From the NCBI GenBank assembly GCA_043775925.1, contig JAYVRW010000237.1:1-17120 (forward strand): a stretch of DNA of 17,120 nucleotides. Direction: 5' to 3'. Below the pieces are notes generated by a model. The model did no database searches and was not told the DNA's origin. It was given only the letters and a program-made list of their open reading frames with translations. The DNA is from JAFDVL01 sp043775925 (GTDB lineage: Bacteria; Acidobacteriota; Blastocatellia; RBC074). Positions 6,954 to 14,528 of this stretch are shown here, piece by piece; the first letter of the stretch is position 1, and every line of letters starts with the position of its first letter. The translations under genes were made by a program, and so were the position numbers.

Positions 6954-8786
6954 ATGATATTTCAGAAATTTATTACAGTTGTTTTTATAGCTTTGATTGG
7001 TTTGACGGTGCAGGCTCAGAATGTCAAAGCTACCTACATCAAAGCCGAATATCAAATCCCAATGCGCGACGGCGTGAAGCTTTTTACTTGTGTTTACAGC
7101 CCGAAAGACGTTTCGCAGAAGTATCCGATGATGTTGGATCGCACGCCGTACAGCGTAGCTCCTTATGGCGCTGAAGAATATAAGCGGTCACTGGGACCTT
7201 CTGGATTGATGATGAAAGAAGGTTATATTTTCGTCTATCAGGACGTGCGCGGAAAGCACATGTCCGAAGGTCATTACGACGACATGCGCCCGTTCAATCC
7301 CAACAAAAAAGGTAAAGAATTTGACGAAGCCAGCGACACGTACGACACGATTGAATGGCTGCTGAAAAATGTTTCCAATAACAATGGACGGATTGGAATG
7401 TGGGGGATTTCGTATCCGGGTTTTTATACGTCAATGGGGATTTTGTCAGGGCATCCGGCGTTGAAAGCGGCTTCGCCACAGGCTCCGATTGCGGATTGGT
7501 TTGTCGGCGATGACGATCATCACAACGGAGCATTATTTCTTTTCGATGCCTTCGGATTTAATCAGGCACTCGGCTGGCCACGCCCTCAACCGACGTATTC
7601 AGAAGGGCATGATTTTGATTATGGAACGCCGGATGGCTATCAATTTTTCCTGAACCTCGGCTCTGTTGCCAACGCGCAAAAAAAATATTTCAAGAATCAA
7701 CAGGAGTATTGGAATGATTTGATGAAGCACACGACGTACGATGAATTTTGGAAATCGCGCAACATCCTTCCCCATCTGAAAAATATCAAAACCGCAGTCC
7801 TCACCGTCGGCGGATGGTTCGATGCCGAAGACCTTTATGGCGCGATCAATACTTACCAATCCATTGAAAAAAATAATCGCGGCATCATTAATCATTTTGT
7901 CATGGGGCCGTGGTGTCACGGTTGCTGGACGGGAGAAGGCTCTCAGTTAGGAGCTATCAATTTCGGCTCGAAAACTGGTTTGTGGTATCAGGAAAATGTC
8001 GAGCTTCCATTCTTTAATTTTTACTTGAAAGACAAGGGCGAAGCGAAAATTGCGGAGGCGACAATCTTTGAAACGGGTACAAATAAATGGCGGAAATATG
8101 AGCAATGGCCGCCGACGAATACACAGGAAAAATCTTTGTATTTTCAGGCAACTGGAAAGTTAAGTTTTACCGCTCCCACCGAAGGCACAGGCTTTGATGA
8201 ATACATCAGCGACCCGCTGAAACCAGTGCCATATTCGAATGAAATTTCCAATGATCGTAACTCAACGTACATGATCGAAGACCAGCGATTCGTCGCGCGT
8301 CGTCCTGATGTGATGGTGTATCAAACTGATATTTTGGACGCCGATATGACGTTGGCTGGTCCGATTATGGCGAATATTTTCGCTTCGACCAGTGGGACGG
8401 ATTCAGATTTTATTGTGAAGTTAATTGACGTGTTGCCGGACAACGCTCCGCCTGTGAAGAACGTCGAAATAGGCGGATTTCAAATGCTGGTACGCTGGGA
8501 AGTGATGCGTGGAAAATTCAGAAACAGCTACGAAAACCCCGAAGCCTTTCAACCGAATGAAATAACGAAAGTACCGATTTCATTGAATGATGTAGCCCAC
8601 ACCTTCCAAAAAGGTCATCGGATTATGGTGCAGGTGCAAAGCTCAATGTTCCCGCTGATTGATCGCAACCCACAAAAATTTGTAAATATTTATCAAGCCG
8701 CTGAGACAGATTTTCAAAAGGCAACGCAACGAATTTATCGCGGCGGAAAGAACGCTTCCTGCCTCAAAATCAATATAATACGATAA
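6954..8786 (+). CDS. Exported S15/CocE-NonD family hydrolase, alpha-amino-acid ester hydrolase-like
   Basis: A 610-residue alpha/beta hydrolase of the X-Pro dipeptidyl-peptidase S15 type, which hydrolyses ester or amide bonds of acyl or peptidyl substrates. Residues 1-21 are a signal peptide (GLTVQAQ). The nucleophile is S153 in WGISYPGF, the acid D290 in GGWFDAED and the base H322 in GPWCHG. The C-terminal jelly-roll domain (about 400-605) is present, so the length is complete. Two extra features match alpha-amino-acid ester hydrolases: E292-D293 directly after the catalytic Asp, and the acidic GDDDHHNGA at 185-193. Together these would form the carboxylate cluster that binds the substrate's alpha-amino group. 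Whether the natural substrate is an amino-acid ester, a peptide or a beta-lactam cannot be told. It probably shares a transcript with the preceding gene. Confidence 0.92.
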   Translation: MIFQKFITVVFIALIGLTVQAQNVKATYIKAEYQIPMRDGVKLFTCVYSPKDVSQKYPMMLDRTPYSVAPYGAEEYKRSLGPSGLMMKEGYIFVYQDVRGKHMSEGHYDDMRPFNPNKKGKEFDEASDTYDTIEWLLKNVSNNNGRIGMWGISYPGFYTSMGILSGHPALKAASPQAPIADWFVGDDDHHNGALFLFDAFGFNQALGWPRPQPTYSEGHDFDYGTPDGYQFFLNLGSVANAQKKYFKNQQEYWNDLMKHTTYDEFWKSRNILPHLKNIKTAVLTVGGWFDAEDLYGAINTYQSIEKNNRGIINHFVMGPWCHGCWTGEGSQLGAINFGSKTGLWYQENVELPFFNFYLKDKGEAKIAEATIFETGTNKWRKYEQWPPTNTQEKSLYFQATGKLSFTAPTEGTGFDEYISDPLKPVPYSNEISNDRNSTYMIEDQRFVARRPDVMVYQTDILDADMTLAGPIMANIFASTSGTDSDFIVKLIDVLPDNAPPVKNVEIGGFQMLVRWEVMRGKFRNSYENPEAFQPNEITKVPISLNDVAHTFQKGHRIMVQVQSSMFPLIDRNPQKFVNIYQAAETDFQKATQRIYRGGKNASCLKINIIR

Positions 8787-8822
8787 TTCTTATTAAAGCT
8801 TTTGCGTTGATAAGTGCAAAAT

Positions 8823-9317
8823 ATGAGTGAAATAAATCAGAGTAGTAATAAACAATCGAGAACATTTATTTTTATATTGTGTTTCTTTTTATTTGCCGGA
8901 AATGCTCCTCAAGCGCAGGCTAGTAAAAATAAAACTACATCACTACATGGTAAAATTTATCGTTCAGACACTAATCAAATTCTACCAGGTGTGAAGATCA
9001 GTCTTAGCAGCTATCAAGGAAAATCCTTAGAAACGAAAACCGATGAGCAAGGAAACTATTCACTGGAGCAAGTTAAGGCGGGGAAATATAGGGTTTCTAT
9101 CAGCGTTCGTTATAAAAATATTTCCGATGTCCCTTGTAATATCGGCACAGGCTCAACTAACGATAAAAATTCTTATGTCAATATGAAAGATGAAGGTTTG
9201 GGGTATGTTGATGTTTGGGTTTCGATTGACCCATTTGTCATTCAAAGTGGTAAAGTTCTAACAAAAGATTTCGATGTGAAGTGTAAAGGGTTTTCCAAAA
9301 ATCGTTCGAGACGCTGA
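8823..9317 (+). CDS. Exported small protein with a carboxypeptidase-regulatory-like (Cna-B-type) domain
   Basis: A protein of about 164 residues. A basic N-terminus (NKQSRTF) is followed by a hydrophobic stretch FIFILCFFLFAG and then APQAQA, so it is a signal peptide or anchor. Residues about 40-105 form one beta-sandwich of the carboxypeptidase-regulatory type (LHGKIYRSDTNQILPGVKI...TDEQGNYSLEQVKAGKYRVSI), common in secreted and outer-membrane proteins as a stalk. The rest (YVNMKDEGLGYVDVWVS...) I do not recognise. An in-frame GTG at 8814 is an alternative start; neither has a clear Shine-Dalgarno. The gene is visibly more AT-rich than its neighbours, which may mean recent acquisition. It follows the hydrolase closely and ends 24 bp from the convergent yifB stop, with no obvious terminator hairpin between them. 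Confidence 0.75.
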   Translation: MSEINQSSNKQSRTFIFILCFFLFAGNAPQAQASKNKTTSLHGKIYRSDTNQILPGVKISLSSYQGKSLETKTDEQGNYSLEQVKAGKYRVSISVRYKNISDVPCNIGTGSTNDKNSYVNMKDEGLGYVDVWVSIDPFVIQSGKVLTKDFDVKCKGFSKNRSRR

Positions 9318-9341
9318 GCCTCCGAAACCCGACACCTGCCC

Positions 9342-10889
9342 TCACTGCCAATAATTTCTATCAAGCGTCCTGTAATTCACCGCTTCCGCTAAATGCTCAG
9401 AGCTGATTTGTTCCTTGCCTTCAAGATCAGCAATTGTCCGGCTCACTTTCAAAATTCGATCATAGGCGCGTGCGGATAATCCGTATTTTGTAATCGCACG
9501 TTCCAACATCTGTTGCGATTCCGGACTGATTTGACAGTGTTTTCGGATCAATCGTGGAATCATCTGTGAATTGGAAAACGCGGGTTCTCCGGCAAATCGT
9601 TCTTGTTGCAGCGTTCTGGCTTTTTTGACTCTGGCGCAAATTTCGGCAGAACTATCTCCTATTTCTCCGCTGGAAAGTTCTCGCACTTTGACCGCCGGAA
9701 CGTCAATGTGAATATCAATGCGATCCAGCAACGGGCCTGAAATTTTTGAAATATAGCGTTGGATTTGCGGCGGCGAACATTTGCATTCGCGGGTCGGATC
9801 ATTAAAAAAACCGCAGGGACAGGGATTCATCGCGGCGACGAGCATAAAACTGGAAGGAAAAGTCAGCGACATCGTAGCGCGGCTGATCGTGACTTTATGA
9901 TCTTCCAACGGCTGCCGCAAAACTTCTAAAACGTTGCGTTCGAACTCCGGCAGTTCATCTAAAAATAAAACGCCGTTGTGCGCGAGTGAAACTTCGCCGG
10001 GTCTTGGAATGGCTCCACCGCCAATTAATCCGGCATCGGAAATTGTGTGATGCGGCGCACGAAACGGGCGTTGACGAACTAATCCCTGCGAACCGGAAAG
10101 CCCTGTGACGCTGTGAATTTTGGTTGTTTCCAGAGCTTCATCAAAAGTGATCGGCGGCAAAATTGTTGGGACGCGCTTCGCCAGCATCGTCTTGCCTGAT
10201 CCCGGTGGGCCGATCAATAAAATATTATGTCCACCGGCGGTAGCAATTTCGATGGCGCGTTTGGCGTGCATTTGTCCGCGCACCTCGTTGAAATCGAAGG
10301 GATAAAGATTATCCTCGTTGAGCAATTCTTCAACGTCAACTTGCAGCGGCTCTGGCATCGGTACGGTGTTGAGCAGGTCTACAACTTCGCGCAGATCGTT
10401 GACGGGATACACGTCTACGCCTGCCACGACAGCCGCTTCGCGTGCATTTTCAGCGGGCAGAAAAAGTTTTTTGATGTTATGGCGTTTGGCGGCAACGGCA
10501 ATGGGCAAGGCTCCGCGCACGGCTCTGATGCGCCCATCCAGCGCGAGTTCTCCAATGAACAAAGAGTCATTGAAATCCTCGTTTTTAAATTCACCATTCG
10601 CACCGAGGATGCCAATTGCTATCGGTAAATCGAAGGCGGAACCTTCTTTTTTAATATCCGCCGGAGCCAGATTAATGGTGGTTTTGTAAACGGGGAAAAA
10701 TAAATTGCTATTCGTGATGGCAGCGCGAATTCGTTCACGACTTTCACGAACCGCGAGGTCAGGTAAGCCAACGACAATCACCGCAGGTTCGTGTTGAGAA
10801 TCGCCGGAACGAGGCGTGAGATCAACTTCGACTTCAACCAACGCTGCATCAATGCCATACACTGCGGCACTCAGGGTTTTGAATAACAC
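9342..10889 (-). CDS. yifB: YifB/ComM-family Mg-chelatase-like AAA+ ATPase
   Basis: The ComM/YifB family are hexameric AAA+ proteins; ComM helps branch migration during natural transformation. The N-terminal ChlI/Lon-S16-like domain spans residues 1-170 (KTLSAAVYGIDA, VVGLPDLAVRESRERIRAAI). The ATPase has Walker A GPPGSGKT (227-234) and Walker B FLDE with D311-E312. The family's cysteine cluster NPCPCG...CKC follows, and the C-terminal Mg-chelatase domain ends the protein. The start needs correcting: GTG at 10895 overlaps a strong GGAGG (10895-10899), whereas the GTG at 10889 sits 5 nt behind it and gives the usual family start, so I use 10889 (515 residues). Its presence suggests, but does not prove, a capacity for DNA uptake. 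A promoter candidate lies at 10920-10948, partly inside a repeat. Confidence 0.95.
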   Translation of the reverse strand: MLFKTLSAAVYGIDAALVEVEVDLTPRSGDSQHEPAVIVVGLPDLAVRESRERIRAAITNSNLFFPVYKTTINLAPADIKKEGSAFDLPIAIGILGANGEFKNEDFNDSLFIGELALDGRIRAVRGALPIAVAAKRHNIKKLFLPAENAREAAVVAGVDVYPVNDLREVVDLLNTVPMPEPLQVDVEELLNEDNLYPFDFNEVRGQMHAKRAIEIATAGGHNILLIGPPGSGKTMLAKRVPTILPPITFDEALETTKIHSVTGLSGSQGLVRQRPFRAPHHTISDAGLIGGGAIPRPGEVSLAHNGVLFLDELPEFERNVLEVLRQPLEDHKVTISRATMSLTFPSSFMLVAAMNPCPCGFFNDPTRECKCSPPQIQRYISKISGPLLDRIDIHIDVPAVKVRELSSGEIGDSSAEICARVKKARTLQQERFAGEPAFSNSQMIPRLIRKHCQISPESQQMLERAITKYGLSARAYDRILKVSRTIADLEGKEQISSEHLAEAVNYRTLDRNYWQ

Positions 10890-10919
10890 CGACACCTCCG
10901 GGGGAAAGAGTACTGCTTT

Positions 10920-10948
10920 TGTATAATTTTTTTAGACAGGATTTACAA
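10920..10948 (-). promoter_or_regulatory. Candidate yifB promoter built partly from a repeat element
   Basis: Minus strand: -35 TTGTAA (10943-10948), 17-bp spacer with an A7 run, -10 TATACA (10920-10925). Each box matches four of six consensus bases. The start would be near 10913, about 24 nt before the GTG at 10889. The -35 box lies in the loop of the inverted repeat at 10932-10993, and the spacer contains that repeat's left arm. Confidence 0.4.
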
Positions 10949-10993
10949 GATGAACAGGATTGATTTCTCAGCAAAATTGTTGATCCTGTCTAA
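10932..10993. repeat. 9-bp-period element with inverted ends between gdhA and yifB
   Basis: Perfect 11-bp inverted ends TTAGACAGGAT (10932-10942) and its complement (10983-10993) enclose 40 bp. Three 9-bp units run from inside the left arm: GACAGGATT (10935-10943), TACAAGATG (10944-10952), AACAGGATT (10953-10961), i.e. nACA(G/A)GATn. The words ACAGGAT and GATGAACA recur in the element at 15302-15448. The T/A-run lies on the wrong side for a gdhA terminator. Confidence 0.85.
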
Positions 10994-11004
10994 TTTCTTA
11001 CGTT

Positions 11005-12423
11005 TTACGGGAAAATTCCAAGCTGCATATAGGTCGTAGCGACTTTATTAATCGCGCTCACATAGGCCGCTGTCCGTGGACTCTTGATACTATTCGTGCG
11101 GCGAATTTCCATAATCTGGTTGTAGGCCTCAATCATCGTATTTTCCAAGCCTGAACAAACCAAGTCGTATTCGTCCGAACCATGCACAATAAATTTGCGC
11201 TCTTCTTCGTTGAAAGTTTTACCTGTCGCCAGTTCAATTGCACGCAGAATTTTCCCTTCGGCTCCTTCTTCCGCGCGTTGCGTCAGGCGTCCAAAACGGA
11301 CGTGCGAAAGATTTTTCAGCCACTCGAAATAGGACACGGTGACACCGCCGGCATTCGCGTACATGTCAGGAATAATCAACACATTTTTTTCGTGGAGAAG
11401 GTCTTCGCCTTCAGGCGTCGTCGGCCCGTTCGCGCCTTCAAGAATTATTTTGGCTTTGATCCGCGCCGCATTCTCTCCTGTGATTTGATTTTCTAAAGCA
11501 CACGGCGCAAACACGTCACATTCCATTTCAATCGCCAACGCTGATGGCGTGATATTGGTCGCGCCGGGGAAGTTTAAAATCGAACCTGTTTCCTGACGAT
11601 GCATCACGACGGAATCAATTTCAAGCCCGTCGTTATTGAAGATCGCCCCTTCCTGCTCAGCAATACCAGTAATGATTAAGCCGCCTTCTTTTTGTGCAAT
11701 CCGCGCAAAATTGTACCCAACATTTCCCAGTCCCTGCACGATGCAGCGTTTACCTTCGATGCCCAGGCTCAAGCCCAAAGCTTTCATATCATCGGCCTGA
11801 TTACAGGCTTCGCGCAGGGCATAAAATAATCCGCGTCCGGTCGCTTCTTTGCGTCCGCGAATGCCGCCTTGCGCGACAGGCTTTCCGGTGACACAGCCCA
11901 ACGCATTCAGTTCCTGATGATTGACGGCGAGGTAGGTGTCAGCGATCCACGCCATCTCGCGTTCGCCGGTTCCGTAATCAGGCGCGGGAACGTCAATCGC
12001 CGGCCCGATGAAATTTTTCTTGATGAGTTCGTGCGTGTAGCGGCGTGTGATGCGTTCAAGCTGTGCGAGAGAATATTTCTTCGGATCAATTTTAACTGCG
12101 CCTTTCGCTCCGCCGAAGGGAACATCTACGATGGCGCATTTGTACGTCATCAACGCGGCGAGCGCCTGCACTTCGTCTTCGTTGACATCGGGCGAGTAGC
12201 GAATGCCGCCTTTGGTCGGAAGCTTGTGATGGCTATGCTCGACGCGCCAGCCGTAAATAATTTCAATGCTGCCGTCATCGTGACGGAGCGGAAACTCTAC
12301 ACGATAGGTCGAATTGCATTGCTTGACGTGTTCCAGCATCGGCGGCGGAAGCTGTGTATACTTCGCGGCCTGGTCAAAATATTTATTAACGTTTTCAAAG
12401 AAGCTGACATGTTGATTGGACAT
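11005..12423 (-). CDS. gdhA: Glutamate dehydrogenase (Glu/Leu/Phe/Val dehydrogenase family)
   Basis: This enzyme interconverts glutamate with 2-oxoglutarate plus ammonium, using NAD(H) or NADP(H), in the cytoplasm. The 472-residue protein is full length. Its substrate lysines K71 (PTKGGIR), K95 (MTYKCA) and K107 (VPFGGAKG) have the same spacing as K89, K113 and K125 of clostridial GDH. The family motif IDVPAPDYGTGEREMAW is at 143-159 and contains the catalytic aspartate. The dinucleotide fold has GLGNVG at 231-236. I cannot safely tell NAD from NADP preference. The ATG at 12423 is preceded by a moderate AACGAG. Leucine or another branched-chain amino acid as substrate is a less likely alternative, because the length and lysine pattern are those of GDH. 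It is divergent from the D-serine dehydratase homologue, another deaminating enzyme. Confidence 0.95.
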   Translation of the reverse strand: MSNQHVSFFENVNKYFDQAAKYTQLPPPMLEHVKQCNSTYRVEFPLRHDDGSIEIIYGWRVEHSHHKLPTKGGIRYSPDVNEDEVQALAALMTYKCAIVDVPFGGAKGAVKIDPKKYSLAQLERITRRYTHELIKKNFIGPAIDVPAPDYGTGEREMAWIADTYLAVNHQELNALGCVTGKPVAQGGIRGRKEATGRGLFYALREACNQADDMKALGLSLGIEGKRCIVQGLGNVGYNFARIAQKEGGLIITGIAEQEGAIFNNDGLEIDSVVMHRQETGSILNFPGATNITPSALAIEMECDVFAPCALENQITGENAARIKAKIILEGANGPTTPEGEDLLHEKNVLIIPDMYANAGGVTVSYFEWLKNLSHVRFGRLTQRAEEGAEGKILRAIELATGKTFNEEERKFIVHGSDEYDLVCSGLENTMIEAYNQIMEIRRTNSIKSPRTAAYVSAINKVATTYMQLGIFP

Positions 12424-12502
12424 AAATAAACTCGTTGTTATGCTATGAGCTGATTGCGCATTCTAATCAATTACGATGGTGCATCACAAGTAGTAACAAG
12501 AA

Positions 12503-12647
12503 GGTCTTTGGTTTTTGGGTTTTGGTCTTTGTTTGAGTGGCGAAATTATTAGCTTAATTCGCTCGCTCACATTTGTGTAATTTTCATCCCAGGAAACGAT
12601 TGATGCCACTATCCAAAGACCAAAAATCAAAGCCCCAAGCCCAAATT
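12503..12647. repeat. 7-bp-period inverted repeat reaching into the D-serine dehydratase start
   Basis: The left arm from 12503 is a run of heptamers: GGTCTTT, GGTTTTT, GGGTTTT, GGTCTTT. The right arm (about 12613-12647), read on the minus strand, is also 7-bp periodic: TTTGGGC, TTGGGGC, TTTGATT, TTTGGTC, TTTGGAT. A perfect 12-bp inverted pair joins 12520-12531 with 12614-12625, flanked by a 5-bp pair AGTGG/CCACT (12536-12540 and 12606-12610). The core of about 65 bp contains the Shine-Dalgarno and ATG used by the next gene, so the right arm is read as codons. It shares GTCTTTGG with the element at 14360-14480. Confidence 0.85.
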
Positions 12648-13919
12648 TATATGAATTTATTATTAGAACAACTTAAACATCAACCGCTCAACGATTTGAG
12701 CAAAGGCTTGCCGTTTGGCAGCAACATCACTCCGGCGCAGGTCAAAGCACAGGGCTGGAATATCCTGCGCGGAGACCTTCCGTTTCCCTCATTGCTGCTG
12801 AAAGAATCTGTGCTTGATTATAATTTGCGCACAATGTCGGAGTGGTGCGCGAACAATAATTTATTACTCGCGCCGCACGGCAAGACGACGATGTGTCCGC
12901 AAATGTATGAACGCCAACTCGCGCAGGGAGCCTGGGCGATCACCATTGCTAACATTGCGCAGGCGATGGTTTGCGCACGCTTTGGCATCAGAAGAATTGT
13001 CATTGCCAATCAAATTGTCGGAGCTGGAAACTTGCGTGCGCTCGCCGCTTTGATGAAGAGCGACGATGCGCTGGAATTATATTGTTTAGTGGATAGTGTC
13101 GCAGGCGTCCATCACCTCGCCGAAGGCTTGCGACTACAGGATGTCAATCGAACCATCAATATTTTTATCGAATGCGGACGACAAGGATGGCGCACGGGAG
13201 TTCGCAATGAAGAACAAGCCGTAGCAGTTTTTGAAGCTCTCGCGCAGTATCCAAAGTTACTGAAATTTTGTGGCGTGGAAGCCTTTGAAGGTTCGGCTTC
13301 GTCACCCGATCAGTTGGAAGAAGCGCGTCAGGTGGATGGATTTTTTGAGGCCATGAAAGGCATTGCTGATCGTCTTTCACAAAACTGGAATCAAACGGAA
13401 CGCCCTATTTTCAGTATCGGCGGCACGGCATATCTGGATCGCGTTTTATTAATGTCGCGGAAATTAACAGACACTTACCGCGTCGTAGTTCGCAGCGGAT
13501 GTTACGTTACGCACGACCATGGGAGTTACGATAAAAAGCAGAAAAATGCGCGGCTGCGCTGGCCGGAAATGCCGGAATTCAAAACCGCGTTCGAGCTGTG
13601 GAGTTATGTGCAATCACGTCCACAACCGGATTTAGCATTCCTGACTTTTGGCAAACGTGATGCGCCGTATGATCTTGATTTGCCGTTTCCGCTGTATGCC
13701 TACGCGAACGGTGAGAAGCAGGAATTACACGAAGCAGTCGTCAAAAAAATGAACGACCAACACGCCTATTTATCAATCAATCCAGCGCAAGCATTGAATA
13801 TCGGCGATCTGGTTTGCTGTGGAATTTCGCATCCCTGTACAGCATTCGATAAGTGGCGTGTGCTGCCTGTGGTGGATGATGATTACAATGTAGTTGATTT
13901 GTATGTGACATTTTTCTAA
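12603..13919 (+). CDS. Fold-type III PLP enzyme, D-serine dehydratase/amino-acid deaminase family
   Basis: Members of this alanine-racemase-fold family (eukaryotic D-serine dehydratase, bacterial D-threonine/3-hydroxyaspartate-type lyases) use PLP and a zinc ion to dehydrate or cleave D-hydroxy-amino acids. The PLP lysine is K94 in LLAPHGKTTMCP. The barrel motifs IFIECGRQGWRTGV and GVEAFEGSAS follow. The C-terminal zinc site is H410-P-C412 in GISHPCTAFDKW, as in chicken and yeast D-serine dehydratase. I start at ATG 12603, 6 nt after AGGAAA (12591-12596). This makes residues 2-16 (PLSKDQKSKPQAQIY) the translation of a repeat arm. ATG 12651 has no Shine-Dalgarno but would give a cleaner N-terminus, and TTG 12573 is also in frame. 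The exact substrate is unknown. Confidence 0.88.
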   Translation: MPLSKDQKSKPQAQIYMNLLLEQLKHQPLNDLSKGLPFGSNITPAQVKAQGWNILRGDLPFPSLLLKESVLDYNLRTMSEWCANNNLLLAPHGKTTMCPQMYERQLAQGAWAITIANIAQAMVCARFGIRRIVIANQIVGAGNLRALAALMKSDDALELYCLVDSVAGVHHLAEGLRLQDVNRTINIFIECGRQGWRTGVRNEEQAVAVFEALAQYPKLLKFCGVEAFEGSASSPDQLEEARQVDGFFEAMKGIADRLSQNWNQTERPIFSIGGTAYLDRVLLMSRKLTDTYRVVVRSGCYVTHDHGSYDKKQKNARLRWPEMPEFKTAFELWSYVQSRPQPDLAFLTFGKRDAPYDLDLPFPLYAYANGEKQELHEAVVKKMNDQHAYLSINPAQALNIGDLVCCGISHPCTAFDKWRVLPVVDDDYNVVDLYVTFF

Positions 13920-13930
13920 CGGCCTTACTC

Positions 13931-14113
13931 TTGCTTACTACGAATAAACAAAAACAAATTGCTGGCTGCATTATTGGCGGCGCAATCGGCGATTGTCTTG
14001 GCGGTGCTTACGAAGGTCAAAAATTTCCCGTAAAAATTAATCAAAATTATCAGTGGAAAATCTCTGACGATACGCAGATGACGTTGGCTACGAAAATCTT
14101 CCATCAGAGATGA
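13931..14113 (+). pseudogene. Truncated ADP-ribosylglycohydrolase (N-terminal remnant)
   Basis: The 60 codons from TTG 13931 match the beginning of the ADP-ribosylglycohydrolase (DraG/ARH) family, enzymes that remove ADP-ribose from proteins or related molecules. GGAIGDCLGGAYEG is at 16-29 and the metal-binding SDDT at 45-48, followed by QMTLAT. Family members run to roughly 250-350 residues and need further C-terminal Asp ligands, but here the frame ends at TGA a dozen codons after SDDT. I saw no continuation in the other plus frames before the tRNA. It lies 11 bp after the D-serine dehydratase homologue, so it was probably once translated from the same message. The remnant breaks off about 100 bp from the 3' end of a tRNA gene, a common site of integration and deletion. 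Confidence 0.75.
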
Positions 14114-14215
14114 TTTCTCGTGTACCTGGTGTAGCAAAAATTATACATACTGCAACAAAATTTGCAGAAACCATATGTGAATGTAGGGTTAATTGAAAAC
14201 TAGTGAAAGATGAAA

Positions 14216-14291
14216 TGGTCGGGGTGGAGAGATTCGAACTCCCGACCCCCTGGTCCCAAACCAGGTGCGCTACCAGCTGCGCTACACCCCG
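14216..14291 (-). tRNA. tRNA-Pro (anticodon TGG)
   Basis: Read on the minus strand, the acceptor stem CGGGGTG (from 14291) pairs with CACCCCG (14220-14226), with discriminator A at 14219. The anticodon stem CCTGG/CCAGG encloses the loop TTTGGGA, giving anticodon TGG at 14256-14258. The T arm has the GTTCGAATC loop. The CCA tail is encoded (14216-14218), for 76 nt in all. TGG can read most or all proline codons by wobble. Confidence 0.97.
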
Positions 14292-14303
14292 ACGAAGCTT
14301 CAG

Positions 14304-14332
14304 ACTATACAACACTCCGTCCAAACTGCCTA
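14304..14332 (-). promoter_or_regulatory. Candidate promoter of tRNA-Pro
   Basis: Minus strand: -35 TAGGCA (14327-14332, four of six), 17-bp spacer, -10 TATAGT (14304-14309, five of six). Transcription would start near 14297, only a few nt before the mature 5' end at 14291. Confidence 0.5.
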
Positions 14333-14359
14333 GCCCCATTTAAGTTTTTGTCTGAAGAT

Positions 14360-14480
14360 GTCTTTGGGCTTTGATTATCTTCCCGAATAATTTGGTTTCA
14401 GCGTCATTCTCGAAATAAGTGAAGATTCATTTCAAGCGAGTTATTTTCATCTCCTAAATAAAGGCCAAAAGCCAAAGACC
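14360..14480. repeat. 7-bp-period inverted repeat upstream of the TPR-like gene
   Basis: The left arm holds GTCTTTG and GGCTTTG (14360-14373). The right arm, read on the minus strand from 14480, is three heptamers: GGTCTTT, GGCTTTT, GGCCTTT. The arms 14360-14373 and 14466-14479 pair at 12 of 14 positions. The core of about 90 bp is not obviously repetitive and has no open reading frame I would defend. With the tRNA and its promoter, this accounts for the 14114-14528 gap. The words are the same as in the element at 12503-12647. Confidence 0.75.
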
Positions 14481-14528
14481 TCATTACTTAGCTTGCGAAA
14501 CTCTCGTTGGATTGTTAGTTTGACGTGT

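Noticed and set aside
6552..7055. 167-codon minus-strand reading frame
   Set aside because: Antisense to the regular Ala/Lys/Thr 11-mer repeats of the BON protein, which explains its length and Ser/Ala/Leu bias.
10932..10993. Inverted repeat as a rho-independent terminator of gdhA
   Set aside because: Read in the gdhA direction the hairpin is followed by an A-run, and the 40-nt loop is long; the periodic units inside are better explained as a repeat element.
11869..12429. 186-codon plus-strand reading frame
   Set aside because: Antisense to the conserved N-terminal half of glutamate dehydrogenase.
12503..12647. Short spaced repeats as a CRISPR array
   Set aside because: The units are 7 bp, contiguous and degenerate, with no unique spacers between them and no cas genes nearby.
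14111..14197. 28-codon frame beginning MISRVPGVAK just after the ARH remnant
   Set aside because: It looks protein-like but does not match the expected continuation of the ARH family, has no ribosome-binding site, and is too short to support.
14088..14339. 83-codon minus-strand reading frame
   Set aside because: It runs straight through tRNA-Pro, so it is not a plausible protein gene.
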